From JBNARI01 sp049718765 (GTDB lineage Bacteria > Bacillota > Sulfobacillia > DUMF01), in contig JBNARI010000003.1 in the NCBI GenBank assembly GCA_049718765.1, forward strand, positions 1-64,000: 64,000 nt of DNA, read 5' to 3'. How positions within the stretch are numbered: the first letter of the stretch is position 1; each line of letters begins with the position of its first letter. The position numbers and the translations under genes were made by a program. The notes beneath the pieces are model-generated. The model saw only the letters and a list, made by a program, of their open reading frames with translations. It had not been told where the DNA came from and did no database searches. Positions 8,450-17,387 of this stretch are shown here, one piece after another.

Positions 8450-8878
8450 ATGGGGATGATGCAATTGAAATCGGAAACGTCCGCAGGCGGGATCGTGATC
8501 AGGGACAATCAAATACTGGTAATCCACGATGCCTTTGGTAAGTGGACTTTCCCCAAAGGGCTCGTGGAACAAGGGGAGTCCTTCGAAGCGGCTGCACTCC
8601 GTGAAGTGAAAGAGGAAACTGGAATCAGGTGCGAGGTTGTGAAGTACCTAGGTCAGGTGCACTACTGGTATCGCAACGGCTCGGAATTGGTGTCCAAGAC
8701 AGTTCACTACTACCTGCTCAGGCCAACACCACAAGCTCAAAACCCTGTACCACTCCTGTCCGAAATTAAGGAGGCCAAGTGGGTAACACCTGAACAATTG
8801 GCCCTCCTTCCCACGTACGAAAACAACAAGCCCATTATCTTAACCGCCTTGACCCATATGGCAAGTCCTACCACATGA
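8450..8878 (+). CDS. Nudix hydrolase
   Basis: A cytoplasmic pyrophosphohydrolase of the Nudix superfamily. The Nudix box G-x5-E-x7-REVKEETGI is complete (begins GLVEQGESFE, ends REVKEETGI), after a strand KWTFPKG typical of Ap4A-type or MutT-like enzymes. About 142 residues. Start choices TTG 8444, ATG 8450, ATG 8456 and ATG 8459 are all in frame. CAAGAGG at 8424-8430 is the only visible purine run, rather far upstream, so the exact start is undecided. The preceding 170 bases hold no gene I can support. A strong terminator follows at 8905. Substrate unknown; diadenosine polyphosphates are the usual guess for this subtype. Confidence 0.88.
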   Translation: MGMMQLKSETSAGGIVIRDNQILVIHDAFGKWTFPKGLVEQGESFEAAALREVKEETGIRCEVVKYLGQVHYWYRNGSELVSKTVHYYLLRPTPQAQNPVPLLSEIKEAKWVTPEQLALLPTYENNKPIILTALTHMASPTT

Positions 8879-8904
8879 TGGTATAATCCATAATGGATCG
8901 CAGT

Positions 8905-8940
8905 GGGCGCCGGAACCAAGACCGGTGCCCATTTTTATTT
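8905..8940 (+). terminator. Rho-independent terminator after the Nudix gene
   Basis: GGGCGCCGG (8905-8913) pairs with CCGGTGCCC (8922-8930) with one G-T wobble around an 8-base loop, followed by ATTTTTATTT. It lies 27 bases after the Nudix stop. A TATAAT at 8882-8887 just upstream has no good -35 at the right distance. Confidence 0.85.
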
Positions 8941-8967
8941 GGGCTGCCTGAATAAGGGGGTTCTACC

Positions 8968-9651
8968 TTGCGTCCTGCAACCGTGTTGAAGCGAACTCTC
9001 CTGATCCCAACGCTAATGCTCACGCTAGCATGGTGGTACAGGCTTGGGAAAAGCCCGAGAAAGGTCATTTTGATTGGTGTTGTGGAATCCAATACTCACG
9101 GGCTTGCCGCCACTCCAATTTCAGACCAACTACCTTCCTTGTTGGACAGTCTGGCCTTGCCAAGCAACGAGTCTGGCCTTCCCACAATACTCCTCACTAA
9201 CTCTCACCACGCCCCTGTACTGGTCATTCACGACGTGGACTTCAGCGGCTTCCGGGTGCAAAGCCAACTCACTCCCGTGCCGAGGACAGGCACAAAGGTG
9301 GACTTGTCCAGGCCGGTAATCTGGCCCCAGGTGTCAGGAAATGTCACAACCGTCGTGGATAACTCGTGCCGCCTGCTTACGCCTTCTTTAGTGGTGGAAC
9401 GACTAGATAGCTCAGGAACAGTAAGCCTGATGTTAGACGAAAGGCGGCTCAAGCTCCACCCTGGAGAATGGTTCGGGCTTGCATGCGCCAATTCGAAGAG
9501 TAGCTCAGGTTCACGTTCACGGACCATGATAGAGGTAAAGCCCGGCGAAGATTGGGAAAACCGGCTCAGGTCAGCAGTGGCTAAGGGAGAAATGGTATCC
9601 AGAATCACTGTGCTCAACTACGGCTGGGTGGAGCTGCGTGATCCGAAATAG
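8968..9651 (+). CDS. Hypothetical secreted or membrane-anchored protein
   Basis: A 227-residue protein of unknown family. The TTG start at 8968 follows AAGGGGG with 8-base spacing. The N-terminus has a short hydrophobic stretch (LLIPTLMLTLAWWYRL) that could be a signal anchor. The rest is predicted beta-rich and extracytoplasmic: alternating hydrophobic strands such as PVLVIHDVDFSGF and TVSLMLDERRLKL, and few charged helices. No catalytic motif is seen. It is bounded by the Nudix terminator upstream and a 300-base empty stretch downstream, so it is probably monocistronic. Confidence 0.65.
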   Translation: MRPATVLKRTLLIPTLMLTLAWWYRLGKSPRKVILIGVVESNTHGLAATPISDQLPSLLDSLALPSNESGLPTILLTNSHHAPVLVIHDVDFSGFRVQSQLTPVPRTGTKVDLSRPVIWPQVSGNVTTVVDNSCRLLTPSLVVERLDSSGTVSLMLDERRLKLHPGEWFGLACANSKSSSGSRSRTMIEVKPGEDWENRLRSAVAKGEMVSRITVLNYGWVELRDPK

Positions 9652-9958
9652 CTCAATTGCTAATGGAGTCACACACCGCCAACAACTGGGCAAAACCACG
9701 ACAGGAACCCGTTCACTGTCTGAACTCCACATGCTTTAACCAAGAGGGGCTTCATGAAGTCGATGTACTACCCCAGCTTTCACACATGGCGTAGTGCAAG
9801 ATGGCTGCTCACCTAAGGCATCTCTGGCAGCTCAATTGCCACGAAACAGTCCCAAGTCCTTGGCTTGCTCTTGGCAAAAGCCTTTCAGGAAAGGAGGCAG
9901 GAGCTCGGCGTCCAGGGCAAGCTAGATTGCCTATACCTTTTGCCGGGCTCCGTAGCAG
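9652..9958. other. Gene-free stretch
   Basis: About 300 bases between two secreted-protein genes. A very strong ribosome-site-like AAAGGAGG at 9890-9897 is not followed within 12 bases by any start codon. A 20-codon ORF (ATG 9753) has no recognisable content. No tRNA, riboswitch or repeat was seen. Confidence 0.5.
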
Positions 9959-12454
9959 TTGTACCCTCTAGTGAACCCTCAATCTCTGGCCAAAAGATTG
10001 TCCCTTGCGGTCATGCTACTTTTTGGGGTTTCGTGGGCCGTGCGCCCGTCACTGGACTTTTGCCGTGCCGGAGCCTCCCATGAAGCTCCAGTAAAGGTTG
10101 ATCCATCGCCTGTACCGGTGTTGTTGATAAGCGGGTTGCCGCCAGGCACAAACACCTGGAATGCTGGCCAACCAGTCGGGATGTGGAACGCCCTCTTGAA
10201 GTGCGGCTACCAACCAGAAGTCTCGCTGTTCACTTTGGACTATACCGAGACAGGCGATCCCGACTACACGGTGCTGTACCGCACCAAACTCATGGCCAAG
10301 CTCGAACAAATCAAACAGACGACCGGCAGCGACGTTGTGGATGTAATAGCACACAGCTACGGAGGGCTAGTCGCCAGGTATTACGTCCAGAGCCCAGAAT
10401 ACAGGCGAGACATCCGCAACCTGGTATTGATTGCCACTCCAAATCATGGCTGTACTCCGTTGCAGAAAATCAAAACCACCATGATCTTGCTCCAGCACTG
10501 CTCAAGATACTTACAGGCCTCTGTAGACCCTGCCACAAACCTGGATGAACTGATCCCCTTCACTGAAGAATTGGAATATGTTGCTCGCAGGGCACCCGCG
10601 TATCGAGAAGCCTACGCTGAGTTTGTGCTGACCGCGAGGCTGCTTTGGGTGCCTGGTCCAAATTCCTCTAAGCCAAAGGAATTTGAAGAATGGCTAAAGT
10701 CCAGTTTTCCAGAGCAGTTCGCATTGACTCTTGGTAATAAGGAGCCGCCTTGGGGCCCGCCCCAGCCAGCACCTGACGGCCATTACAACTGTTCACCTCG
10801 GGCTGGAAACGAGCTATCCCTTTCATACTACGAGCACGTGGCGTCGCTGGCAGGAAAGCATCAATACATCTCTGAACGTGCCAAGCAGAAGGTGCTTAAC
10901 GAATTGCTCAACCAAACGATAGCATCCTCTTCCCTTAAGGAAGCAGCTCTCAAGGCCGGCAAAGTGCTGCTAATATACTTTGCAGGTAGACTCATCGAGC
11001 CTGCGAAGGCAGCCCTCGAGGCCAAGGTGCTGGAAGCAGCCCTTTTAAAAGCCGGAATCCCCCCAACCGGAGCTACTCTTAACCGATTGCTGGAAGAGGA
11101 AGTCTTCATTCCGGGGACTGATATCTCAATAGGCGTAAACTACTTCTTGCGCGCGTGGAACACAGCCGAAGAAGAGTCCCGTAAGGCCACCCGTCACTGG
11201 CCCCGCTACATCATGATTGCAGGCAACAGTCCGAGCCCATGGAAGTTCCTCGGGTTCGATGGCACCAACGACCTTGTAGTTTCTGTGGACAGTGCCAGAC
11301 TGGAACCAGCACTGGATGACCACATTTGTCTCATTTCCAGCGGCATCTCTTCTTCACATCTGATGATCCAAAACTCGGAAAAAGCAGTTCAATTGATTAT
11401 TGATCTTCTTCGCGAGCCTTTCCCCACTGCACAAAGCTACACCCCATACTTCCGGCAAGGGATCTGGAAAAGATGGTCCTGGAGCCAGAAGGGTGAGGTG
11501 CTCCTGTCTAACTACCGCCCATCGTACCTGGGAATAGACCTCCACAACCTAGAAACGGACGTCGCCTTAAGGTTCAAGGGGGACCCAAACAACGTGGCTG
11601 TCTGGGCGTATGCGAAAGGGCCATCCTCCCACTGGGAACCATTAGATCTTATCCATTCCCAGGACCACTGGGAGCTCCGACTGCCCGGGTGCCGCTACGA
11701 GAAGGTAGTAGTTGGCTTGAGGCTAAAGGGACCTCTCGATAAGGAACTACGCAAAGCCTTCAGCTACGAACTCACCTTGCAGGTGTCAAAAGAAGAAGCC
11801 ATTCCATCCAACGCCCAACAGCCAAATGCAGACCAGGAGCATGTTGCGCAAGTAACAGAGTCCAAACCTCCAAGGGTGAACGTGGTCTACAGGTCCAAGC
11901 AAACCACTCATTTGGACGACCATTCTAGCTACCACCATAAGTGGGTCTGGGATTTTGGAGACGGGTCACCTCAGCTAGAGGTAAATGGTGACCAAAACCT
12001 CAAGGATTACAGGAAGCACACCTTCCCCGGCCCCGGGAGTTACTTGGTTACCGCTACTTCCGTAGACTCCCAAGGCAAAGCCCTGAAGAGACAGCAATGG
12101 CACGTGGAAATTGGATCCCAGGACCAGCTCGAAGCAGAGTTTCAGGCAGAGACTTTCATCCCTCCAGACATAGACCTCAAGCTCGTGGGTCCAGAAATGT
12201 GGATTACGGGGCGGCCTGCGACCTTTAGCGTCGAGCTCGACTGCGAAACACCCGAGGGAGCAGAGTTGCAGGTGGTGTCAGTGGACCCTGGCCGAAAGTT
12301 CGAGGTTCAGTGGGAGCGTCCTGGAACTTTCCAGGTTAAGGCGGCTGTCACTGTTAGGACCACCTACCGCGATGGTGAGCACAAGGTAAGCGTGGTTCAG
12401 ACCAAGGTGATCACCAAGCAGGTTAAAGTGGTGACCCTGGCGATCTCCCAGTAG
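9959..12454 (+). CDS. Exported lipase/esterase-like alpha/beta hydrolase with a C-terminal PKD-like domain
   Basis: An 831-residue exported protein. Signal peptide at the start (LSLAVMLLFGVSWAV). The hydrolase core begins VPVLLISGLPPGTNTW and has the nucleophile elbow AHSYGGLVARYY, as in LCAT/class-I lipases; the acid may be the Asp in GTNDLVVSVDSA and the His that of SSHLMI. A helical insertion (about 280-400) separates these. Near residues 640-690 a PKD-like repeat reads WVWDFGDGSP with HTFPGPGSYLVTA, and more beta domains follow to the end. It is larger than most bacterial lipases. TTG 9959 or GTG 9971 may be the start; neither has a good ribosome site. Activity on lipids or polyesters is inference. 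Confidence 0.75.
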   Translation: MYPLVNPQSLAKRLSLAVMLLFGVSWAVRPSLDFCRAGASHEAPVKVDPSPVPVLLISGLPPGTNTWNAGQPVGMWNALLKCGYQPEVSLFTLDYTETGDPDYTVLYRTKLMAKLEQIKQTTGSDVVDVIAHSYGGLVARYYVQSPEYRRDIRNLVLIATPNHGCTPLQKIKTTMILLQHCSRYLQASVDPATNLDELIPFTEELEYVARRAPAYREAYAEFVLTARLLWVPGPNSSKPKEFEEWLKSSFPEQFALTLGNKEPPWGPPQPAPDGHYNCSPRAGNELSLSYYEHVASLAGKHQYISERAKQKVLNELLNQTIASSSLKEAALKAGKVLLIYFAGRLIEPAKAALEAKVLEAALLKAGIPPTGATLNRLLEEEVFIPGTDISIGVNYFLRAWNTAEEESRKATRHWPRYIMIAGNSPSPWKFLGFDGTNDLVVSVDSARLEPALDDHICLISSGISSSHLMIQNSEKAVQLIIDLLREPFPTAQSYTPYFRQGIWKRWSWSQKGEVLLSNYRPSYLGIDLHNLETDVALRFKGDPNNVAVWAYAKGPSSHWEPLDLIHSQDHWELRLPGCRYEKVVVGLRLKGPLDKELRKAFSYELTLQVSKEEAIPSNAQQPNADQEHVAQVTESKPPRVNVVYRSKQTTHLDDHSSYHHKWVWDFGDGSPQLEVNGDQNLKDYRKHTFPGPGSYLVTATSVDSQGKALKRQQWHVEIGSQDQLEAEFQAETFIPPDIDLKLVGPEMWITGRPATFSVELDCETPEGAELQVVSVDPGRKFEVQWERPGTFQVKAAVTVRTTYRDGEHKVSVVQTKVITKQVKVVTLAISQ

Positions 12455-12474
12455 TGACCCAGGAAACCCAAGAA

Positions 12475-12517
12475 GCTCGTCCAAAGGGATGCCAACCAGG
12501 CAGCCCCTTGGACGAGC
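12475..12517. terminator. Hairpin between convergent genes
   Basis: GCTCGTCCAAAGGG (12475-12488) pairs with CCCCTTGGACGAGC (12504-12517) with one central mismatch around a 15-base loop. It lies between the lipase-like gene and the end of livF. The T-run is weak on both strands, so termination is likely but not classical. Confidence 0.6.
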
Positions 12518-12530
12518 CCTCGTTTGCACT

Positions 12531-13235
12531 TTACTCCCCAAGGTATGCAGCACGTATCTTGGGATCCTTCAACAGTTTGTCGCATGGGCCCTCCATGGTG
12601 AGGGACCCTGTCTCAAGCACGTACGCCCTTTGAGCGGTTTGCAGGGCCATGTAAGCGTTCTGCTCCACCAAGAGCACCGTAGTACCAGCAGCGTTGATCG
12701 CCTTGATAATCTCGAATATCTCCCTGACTAGTATTGGCGAAAGCCCCATTGAGGGCTCGTCCAGCAGCATTATCTTTGGCCTTGCCATGAGCCCCCTACC
12801 AATTGCAAGCATTTGCTGTTCGCCACCGCTGAGGGTTCCTGCAAGTTGGTACTTACGTTCCTCCAAGCGCGGAAATCGCTGGAACACTTGCTTCAGGTCC
12901 TTCTCGATTCCCTCCCGATCAGTCCTCGCAAACGCCCCCATTTCCAAGTTTTCAAGCACCGTCATGTTGGCAAACACTCGGCGTCCTTCTGGCACGTGAA
13001 CCACGCCAGCCTCTGCAATCTTGTGGGCCGGCATCCCCACCAGGGATTTCCCAGAGAGGGTTATCTGCCCACTCCGGGGCTGGACCAAACCAGAGATGGC
13101 CTTCAGACAGGTAGACTTGCCAGCTCCGTTCGCGCCAATGAGGGTCACAATTTCCCCTTCCTCAACCCGGAAGGATACGCCGTTAAGCGCGTGAATACCA
13201 CCGTAGTACACATGCAGGTCCTTAACCTCAAGCAC
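12531..13235 (-). CDS. livF: Branched-chain amino acid ABC transporter, ATP-binding protein LivF
   Basis: Cytoplasmic ATPase of the high-affinity Leu/Ile/Val uptake system. 234 residues, the standard LivF length. Walker A is GANGAGKST, the signature LSGGEQQML, and Walker B IMLLDEPSMGLSP. The short LivF-type form lacks the C-terminal extension of LivG and ends KIRAAYLGE, typical of this subunit. It is the last gene of a five-gene operon and overlaps the end of livG by 8 bases. Confidence 0.95.
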   Translation of the reverse strand: MLEVKDLHVYYGGIHALNGVSFRVEEGEIVTLIGANGAGKSTCLKAISGLVQPRSGQITLSGKSLVGMPAHKIAEAGVVHVPEGRRVFANMTVLENLEMGAFARTDREGIEKDLKQVFQRFPRLEERKYQLAGTLSGGEQQMLAIGRGLMARPKIMLLDEPSMGLSPILVREIFEIIKAINAAGTTVLLVEQNAYMALQTAQRAYVLETGSLTMEGPCDKLLKDPKIRAAYLGE

Positions 13236-14001
13236 CCTTGATCTCCTCCCCGAGGTAGGCCTCTATCACCCTTGGATTCCTCTTAATAGCCTCGGGTGGC
13301 CCTTCCGCAATTGTGACCCCGTAGTCTAGCACCTTTATCTGCTCGCAAACCCCCATAACCACTTCCATGTGGTGCTCGATCAATAGGATCGTCAAGTTGA
13401 ACTCCCTTCTTATCCACCTGATAAGGTTCATCAGTTCCTTGGTTTCCTGGGGGTTCATGCCGGCTGCAGGCTCGTCCAACAGCAGCAGCTTTGGTTCAGT
13501 AGCCAGGGCCCTGGCAATTTCCAGTCGGCGCTGCTGGCCATAGGGCAGGCTTCCAGCAGTAGCTGTCGCCAACTTGTCCAGTTTGAAAATCTCCAGCAGC
13601 TCCATGGCCCGCTTCTTGATCCGCGCCTCTTCCCGATAGAACTGGGGAAGTCGGAAGATTGCAGCGGGCACGCTGCAATTAGCTCGCATGTGAAGCGCAA
13701 TCCTGATATTGTCCAAAACGCTCGCGCCCTTGAAAAGCCTGATGTTCTGAAAGGTCCGCGCGATCCCTAATTGGGTTATTTGGTGTGGCTGCAAACCTAC
13801 CAGGCTTTTCCCCTCAAAGGTGATGGTACCACTTGTTGGGACGTACACCCCTGTGATGAGGTTAAACACTGTGGTTTTCCCTGCGCCGTTAGGCCCAATA
13901 AGCCCGTGCAAGTCCCCAGGTTCCAGCTTCAAGTTGAGTTTGGATACTGCCGTTAGTCCCCCAAAGTTCATGGTTAAATCCTTGGTTTCAAGCAGGGCCA
14001 C
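13228..14001 (-). CDS. livG: Branched-chain amino acid ABC transporter, ATP-binding protein LivG
   Basis: Second ATPase of the Liv complex. Walker A GPNGAGKTT, signature LPYGQQRRLEIARAL and Walker B LLLLDEPAAGMNP, with the LivG-typical insert after Walker A (TFEGKSLVGL, IARTFQNIRLF) and the end VIEAYLGEEI. The true start is GTG 14001, preceded by GGGAGGTGA, giving 257 residues; the frame open to 14082 runs into livM and is not used. It overlaps livM by 14 bases, so translation is probably coupled. Confidence 0.95.
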   Translation of the reverse strand: MALLETKDLTMNFGGLTAVSKLNLKLEPGDLHGLIGPNGAGKTTVFNLITGVYVPTSGTITFEGKSLVGLQPHQITQLGIARTFQNIRLFKGASVLDNIRIALHMRANCSVPAAIFRLPQFYREEARIKKRAMELLEIFKLDKLATATAGSLPYGQQRRLEIARALATEPKLLLLDEPAAGMNPQETKELMNLIRWIRREFNLTILLIEHHMEVVMGVCEQIKVLDYGVTIAEGPPEAIKRNPRVIEAYLGEEIKGA

Positions 14002-14983
14002 CGCTGTCACCTCCCGCCTGGGATGCAGCCTTCCTCCACACCAGGAACTTGAACCAACCCAGATTGAATTCCCTTGTCCCAAATAGCCCTTCTGGACGAA
14101 AGAGCATCACGCAAATCAATCCCACTGCATAGATGAGCATCCTGAACTCAAGGGCCTTCCTCAACGCTTCCGCCACAACGGTCACAAACAGGGCACCCAA
14201 CACTGACCCAGTGAGGTTGCCCATTCCTCCAACGACCACCATGACCAGGAAGTCACAGGACTTAAGGAAATCGTATGACGCGGGGTGAAGCAGCTGAAGC
14301 AGGTGGGCATGAAGACCACCAGCCAAGCCCGCAAAGGCAGCGCCCATGGTAAAGGACATGACTTTGTACCGAGTAGTGCCAACTCCCATGGCTTCAGCAG
14401 CCACTTCGTCTTCCTTCACAGCAGCGCATGCCCGACCGTGCGTGGACCAGATGTAGTTGGCCAACACCCAAACCGTCACCACAGCAAAGAAGAAAGCCCA
14501 ACCGAAAGTCGTGAGCTTCTTTATGCCAACAACTCCGCGAGGACCTTCCAAGAACTTCAGTCCCATTTTGTCGGAGTTGATGATTATCATCCTGATGATC
14601 TCGCCAAACCCTAAGGTAGCGATGGCCAAGTAGTCTCCGCGAAGGCGCAGAGTAGGTAGCCCAACCAGAAACCCTGCAATTGCAGCCCCAACAAAGCCCA
14701 ACGCAAGCGCCCCAAGGAATGGGAACCGTGCGAACTTCGTCAAGGACCCGGCAATATATGCGCCCACTGCCATGAAGCCCGCGTGTCCCAAAGAAAACTG
14801 TCCAGTAAAGCCATTTATCAAGTTAAGGCTTGTGGCACCAATTACGTTGATGGCGCACATAGTTAGAACGTACATATAGTAATCGTTTTGCCCAGCAATG
14901 CTCACTAGCACCCAGTACACGGCCGTGCTTGCCACCGCTGGGAATACCAGAGTTCGTACCAGAGGCTTCTCAATCAACTTCAC
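13988..14983 (-). CDS. livM: Branched-chain amino acid ABC transporter permease LivM
   Basis: 331-residue inner membrane permease with about nine hydrophobic spans. Family hallmarks: NLINGFTGQFSLGHAGFMAVG near residue 55 (here given as the LivM sequence NGFTGQFSLGHAGF) and the cytoplasmic EAA-like loop around RACAAVKEDEVAAEAMG. GTG 14983 has AGGTGA six bases upstream. The stop of livH lies 11 bases before it. It forms the translocation channel with LivH. Confidence 0.94.
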   Translation of the reverse strand: MKLIEKPLVRTLVFPAVASTAVYWVLVSIAGQNDYYMYVLTMCAINVIGATSLNLINGFTGQFSLGHAGFMAVGAYIAGSLTKFARFPFLGALALGFVGAAIAGFLVGLPTLRLRGDYLAIATLGFGEIIRMIIINSDKMGLKFLEGPRGVVGIKKLTTFGWAFFFAVVTVWVLANYIWSTHGRACAAVKEDEVAAEAMGVGTTRYKVMSFTMGAAFAGLAGGLHAHLLQLLHPASYDFLKSCDFLVMVVVGGMGNLTGSVLGALFVTVVAEALRKALEFRMLIYAVGLICVMLFRPEGLFGTREFNLGWFKFLVWRKAASQAGGDSGGPA

Positions 14984-14993
14984 GTCAGATCAC

Positions 14994-15893
14994 CTACACT
15001 TTCTCGCTGGCCACCTTGCCGAGCAAGCCAGTGGGCTTCACGAGCAACACTATGATCAATACCACGAAGGCGATTGCATCCTTCAGGCTGGACGAAAGTA
15101 GCTGCACGGCCATGACTTCAGCCACGCCCATAAGCACTCCGCCCAGCGCAGCCCCAGGGATTATGCCAATTCCTCCAAGCACTGCCGAAACAAATGCCTT
15201 AAGGCCTGCCATAATCCCCATATATGGGTCAATTCTGGGATAGGCAATCCCTACAAGAATGCCTGCAGCAGCAGCAAGCGCCGAGCCAATGGCAAAGGTA
15301 ATCCTTATGGTCTTGTCCACGTCGACACCCATGAGCATTGCTGCTTCCCTGTCGAAAGAAACCGCCCTCATGGCTTTGCCAGCCTTGGTCTTATAAACGA
15401 TGTATTGAAGTAAAAGCATTAGTCCCACAGTGACGCCAGGCACGATCAACTGGATGTTGCTTATGGTAAGCCCCCCTACTTCCCAGGAAATCCTGGTGAT
15501 GATTTCTGGAAAGCCCAGGAAATTAGGACCAACGGTCACCCTTATGAAGTTCTCCAGGAAAATAGAAACCCCTATAGCAGTGGTCAGTGTAGCGATACGC
15601 GGACGGTTGCGTAAGGGCTTATACGCTACCCGCTCAATGGTCATGCCAAGTAGGGAGCACAAGGCCATCGAAGCCACTAATATGAACGGAAAGCGCCACA
15701 CTGCCTCCTCGCTGAACCTGTTGGCCAACAGGTACCCAATGTACGCCCCTACCATATACACGTCGCCATGAGCGAAGTTTATGAGCCTTACGATTCCATA
15801 CACCATCGTGTAACCTAGAGCAATTAGAGCGTAAATGGAGCCAAGAGATATGCCGTTGACTACCTGCTGCAACAGTTCCATGAATTCCACCAC
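14994..15893 (-). CDS. livH: Branched-chain amino acid ABC transporter permease LivH
   Basis: 299-residue permease. Hallmarks are the N-terminal NGISLGSIYALIALGYTMVY and IVRLINFAHGDVYMVGAYIG, and the loop motif MRAVSFDREAAMLMGVDVDK. About eight spans. The start may be GTG 15893 or ATG 15881; the purine-rich GGATCGGTGGTGG is the only possible ribosome site. It is separated from the upstream livK by a strong hairpin, which probably lowers permease expression relative to the binding protein. Confidence 0.94.
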   Translation of the reverse strand: MVEFMELLQQVVNGISLGSIYALIALGYTMVYGIVRLINFAHGDVYMVGAYIGYLLANRFSEEAVWRFPFILVASMALCSLLGMTIERVAYKPLRNRPRIATLTTAIGVSIFLENFIRVTVGPNFLGFPEIITRISWEVGGLTISNIQLIVPGVTVGLMLLLQYIVYKTKAGKAMRAVSFDREAAMLMGVDVDKTIRITFAIGSALAAAAGILVGIAYPRIDPYMGIMAGLKAFVSAVLGGIGIIPGAALGGVLMGVAEVMAVQLLSSSLKDAIAFVVLIIVLLVKPTGLLGKVASEKV

Positions 15894-15913
15894 CGATCCA
15901 AATACAAGTACAT

Positions 15914-15951
15914 GAGCGTAAGGGGGTCCAGGCGCGAACCCCCTTACGCTC
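15914..15951 (-). promoter_or_regulatory. Intercistronic hairpin between livK and livH
   Basis: A perfect 14-base inverted repeat, GAGCGTAAGGGGGT (15914-15927) and ACCCCCTTACGCTC (15938-15951), with a 10-base loop. On the minus strand it is not followed by a T-run, so it is more likely an mRNA-stabilising or partial-termination element below livK than a full terminator. Confidence 0.7.
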
Positions 15952-15960
15952 CATTTTAGC

Positions 15961-17148
15961 TTACGGGTTTACCACAGTGAACAGTTTCTGCTTGCCGTCT
16001 TTGATTGTGATGATCGCTGCGCTCTTGATTGGGTTGCGGTTCTGGTCGAACGTGATAGTACCCGAGACGGCCTTGAAGTCCTTGGTGGCCGCCAAGGCAT
16101 CCCTTATCTTGGGCCCTTCGGTTGAGCCTGCCCTCTTGATCGCATCGAACAGGATCAGTGCAGCATCATAGGCGAGCGCTGCAAGGGCATCGGGCTCCTT
16201 GTTGTACTTGGCCTTGTATGCGTTCAGGAACTCCACTGCCTCTGGCACAGTGCTCTCGGGCGAGTAGTGGTTGGAGAAGTAACCGCCCTCTACCGCCTTC
16301 CCACCTATCTTCACCAGGTCAGGCGAATCCCACCCGTCGCCACCGAGGAACACAGACTTGATGCCCAGTTCCCGCGCTTGCTTTGCAATGAGACCCACAG
16401 TGTTGTAGTAGTCGGACAGGAACAGCACATCGGGGTTCTTGCTCTTGATCTTGGTTAACTGAGGCTTGAAGTCCTGATCTCCATAGTTGTAAGTCTGGAA
16501 CTCAACCACTTTACCGCCGAGCTTTTCGAATTCCTTCTTGAATTCCTCGGCAAGGCCCTTGGGGTAGTCGTTGGTGACATCAAACAGGCAGGCAGCAGTC
16601 TTGGCCTTCAAGTTGTTAAAGGCAAACCTGGCCATGACTGCCCCCTGGAACGGGTCAATGAAGCACGCCCTGAACACGTAGTCGCCAACTTGGGTGACCT
16701 TTTCATTGGTGGACGTACCGCTTATAATGGGTATCTTGTTCTCCTGGGCAATTGGCGCAGCCGCCAGGGTGCACTTGGACGCCACAGAACCAATGATCGC
16801 AACTACCTTGTCCTGAGTAATGAGCTTTTGAGCTGCGGCGGCGCTGTCCTGGGGCTGGTTACGGTCGTCTTCAACCTTGATTACCACCTTCTTACCCAAC
16901 AAACCGCCCTTGGCGTTTACCTGTTCCGCTGCAAGCAGCACCGCGTTCTTGGTTGACTCCCCAAACGTAGCCACGTCTCCAGTCAACGGTGCAATTACGC
17001 CAATTACCAGTTCCTTGGGTTCCTCTTTCTTAGGCTCTTCCTTCTTGGGCTCCTCCTTCTTCGCAGCCTGCTGCTGAGCGCAGCCCGCTAGCATGGCTGC
17101 AACCAGAAGAATGACCATCAACACAGCGAGCTTTCGGCTGAATTTCAC
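15961..17148 (-). CDS. livK: Branched-chain amino acid ABC transporter substrate-binding lipoprotein
   Basis: 395-residue lipoprotein; signal peptide with lipobox LAGC (Cys 23), then a Lys/Glu/Pro linker made of three KKEEP repeats, then the type-I periplasmic-binding fold beginning ELVIGVIAPLTGDVATFGES. Motifs such as VNAKGGLLGKKV, AAQKLITQDKVVAIIG and AALAYDAALILFDAI are typical of the Leu/Ile/Val family. GTG 17148 follows GGGAG. It is first in the operon with livHMGF. The repeat linker tethers the domain to the membrane surface. Amino acid specificity is not proven by sequence; other amides are possible for this family. Confidence 0.93.
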   Translation of the reverse strand: MKFSRKLAVLMVILLVAAMLAGCAQQQAAKKEEPKKEEPKKEEPKELVIGVIAPLTGDVATFGESTKNAVLLAAEQVNAKGGLLGKKVVIKVEDDRNQPQDSAAAAQKLITQDKVVAIIGSVASKCTLAAAPIAQENKIPIISGTSTNEKVTQVGDYVFRACFIDPFQGAVMARFAFNNLKAKTAACLFDVTNDYPKGLAEEFKKEFEKLGGKVVEFQTYNYGDQDFKPQLTKIKSKNPDVLFLSDYYNTVGLIAKQARELGIKSVFLGGDGWDSPDLVKIGGKAVEGGYFSNHYSPESTVPEAVEFLNAYKAKYNKEPDALAALAYDAALILFDAIKRAGSTEGPKIRDALAATKDFKAVSGTITFDQNRNPIKSAAIITIKDGKQKLFTVVNP

Positions 17149-17331
17149 TTATCACCAACTCCCTTCCCTAGTGCTAAAATCAAGCAAACTGCATGTCCCC
17201 TCTATTCATCCAGCACAGGTTGCCTTTGCTTTGGTGACTCCTAAACGCCTCCCTTCTGCCTTTAACAGGAAACACAAATAAACATATTTGAAGGTTTCTT
17301 TTCGACCAAACTCATGAATTTCCTGCTAGGG

Positions 17332-17372
17332 AAAATAAAAAAATTGCCGGAAATTGAGGTTCCGGCAATTTA
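17332..17372 (-). terminator. Terminator of the hydrogenase operon
   Basis: AATTGCCGG (17342-17350) pairs with CCGGCAATT (17362-17370). Read on the minus strand the stem is followed by a long T-rich run (17332-17343). It ends the operon that starts near 27000. The 180 bases from 17149 to 17331 hold no gene and must contain the liv promoter, which I could not fix. Confidence 0.9.
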
Positions 17373-17387
17373 GACAGCCTCCGGCCC

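Noticed and set aside
8849..8887. TTGACC and TATAAT before the terminator at 8905
   Set aside because: The spacer is 27 bases; no -35 at 16-18 bases. A promoter here would make only a few bases before the terminator.
15908..15960. Hairpin below livK as a full terminator
   Set aside because: No T-run in the transcribed direction and the next gene is part of the same Liv operon.
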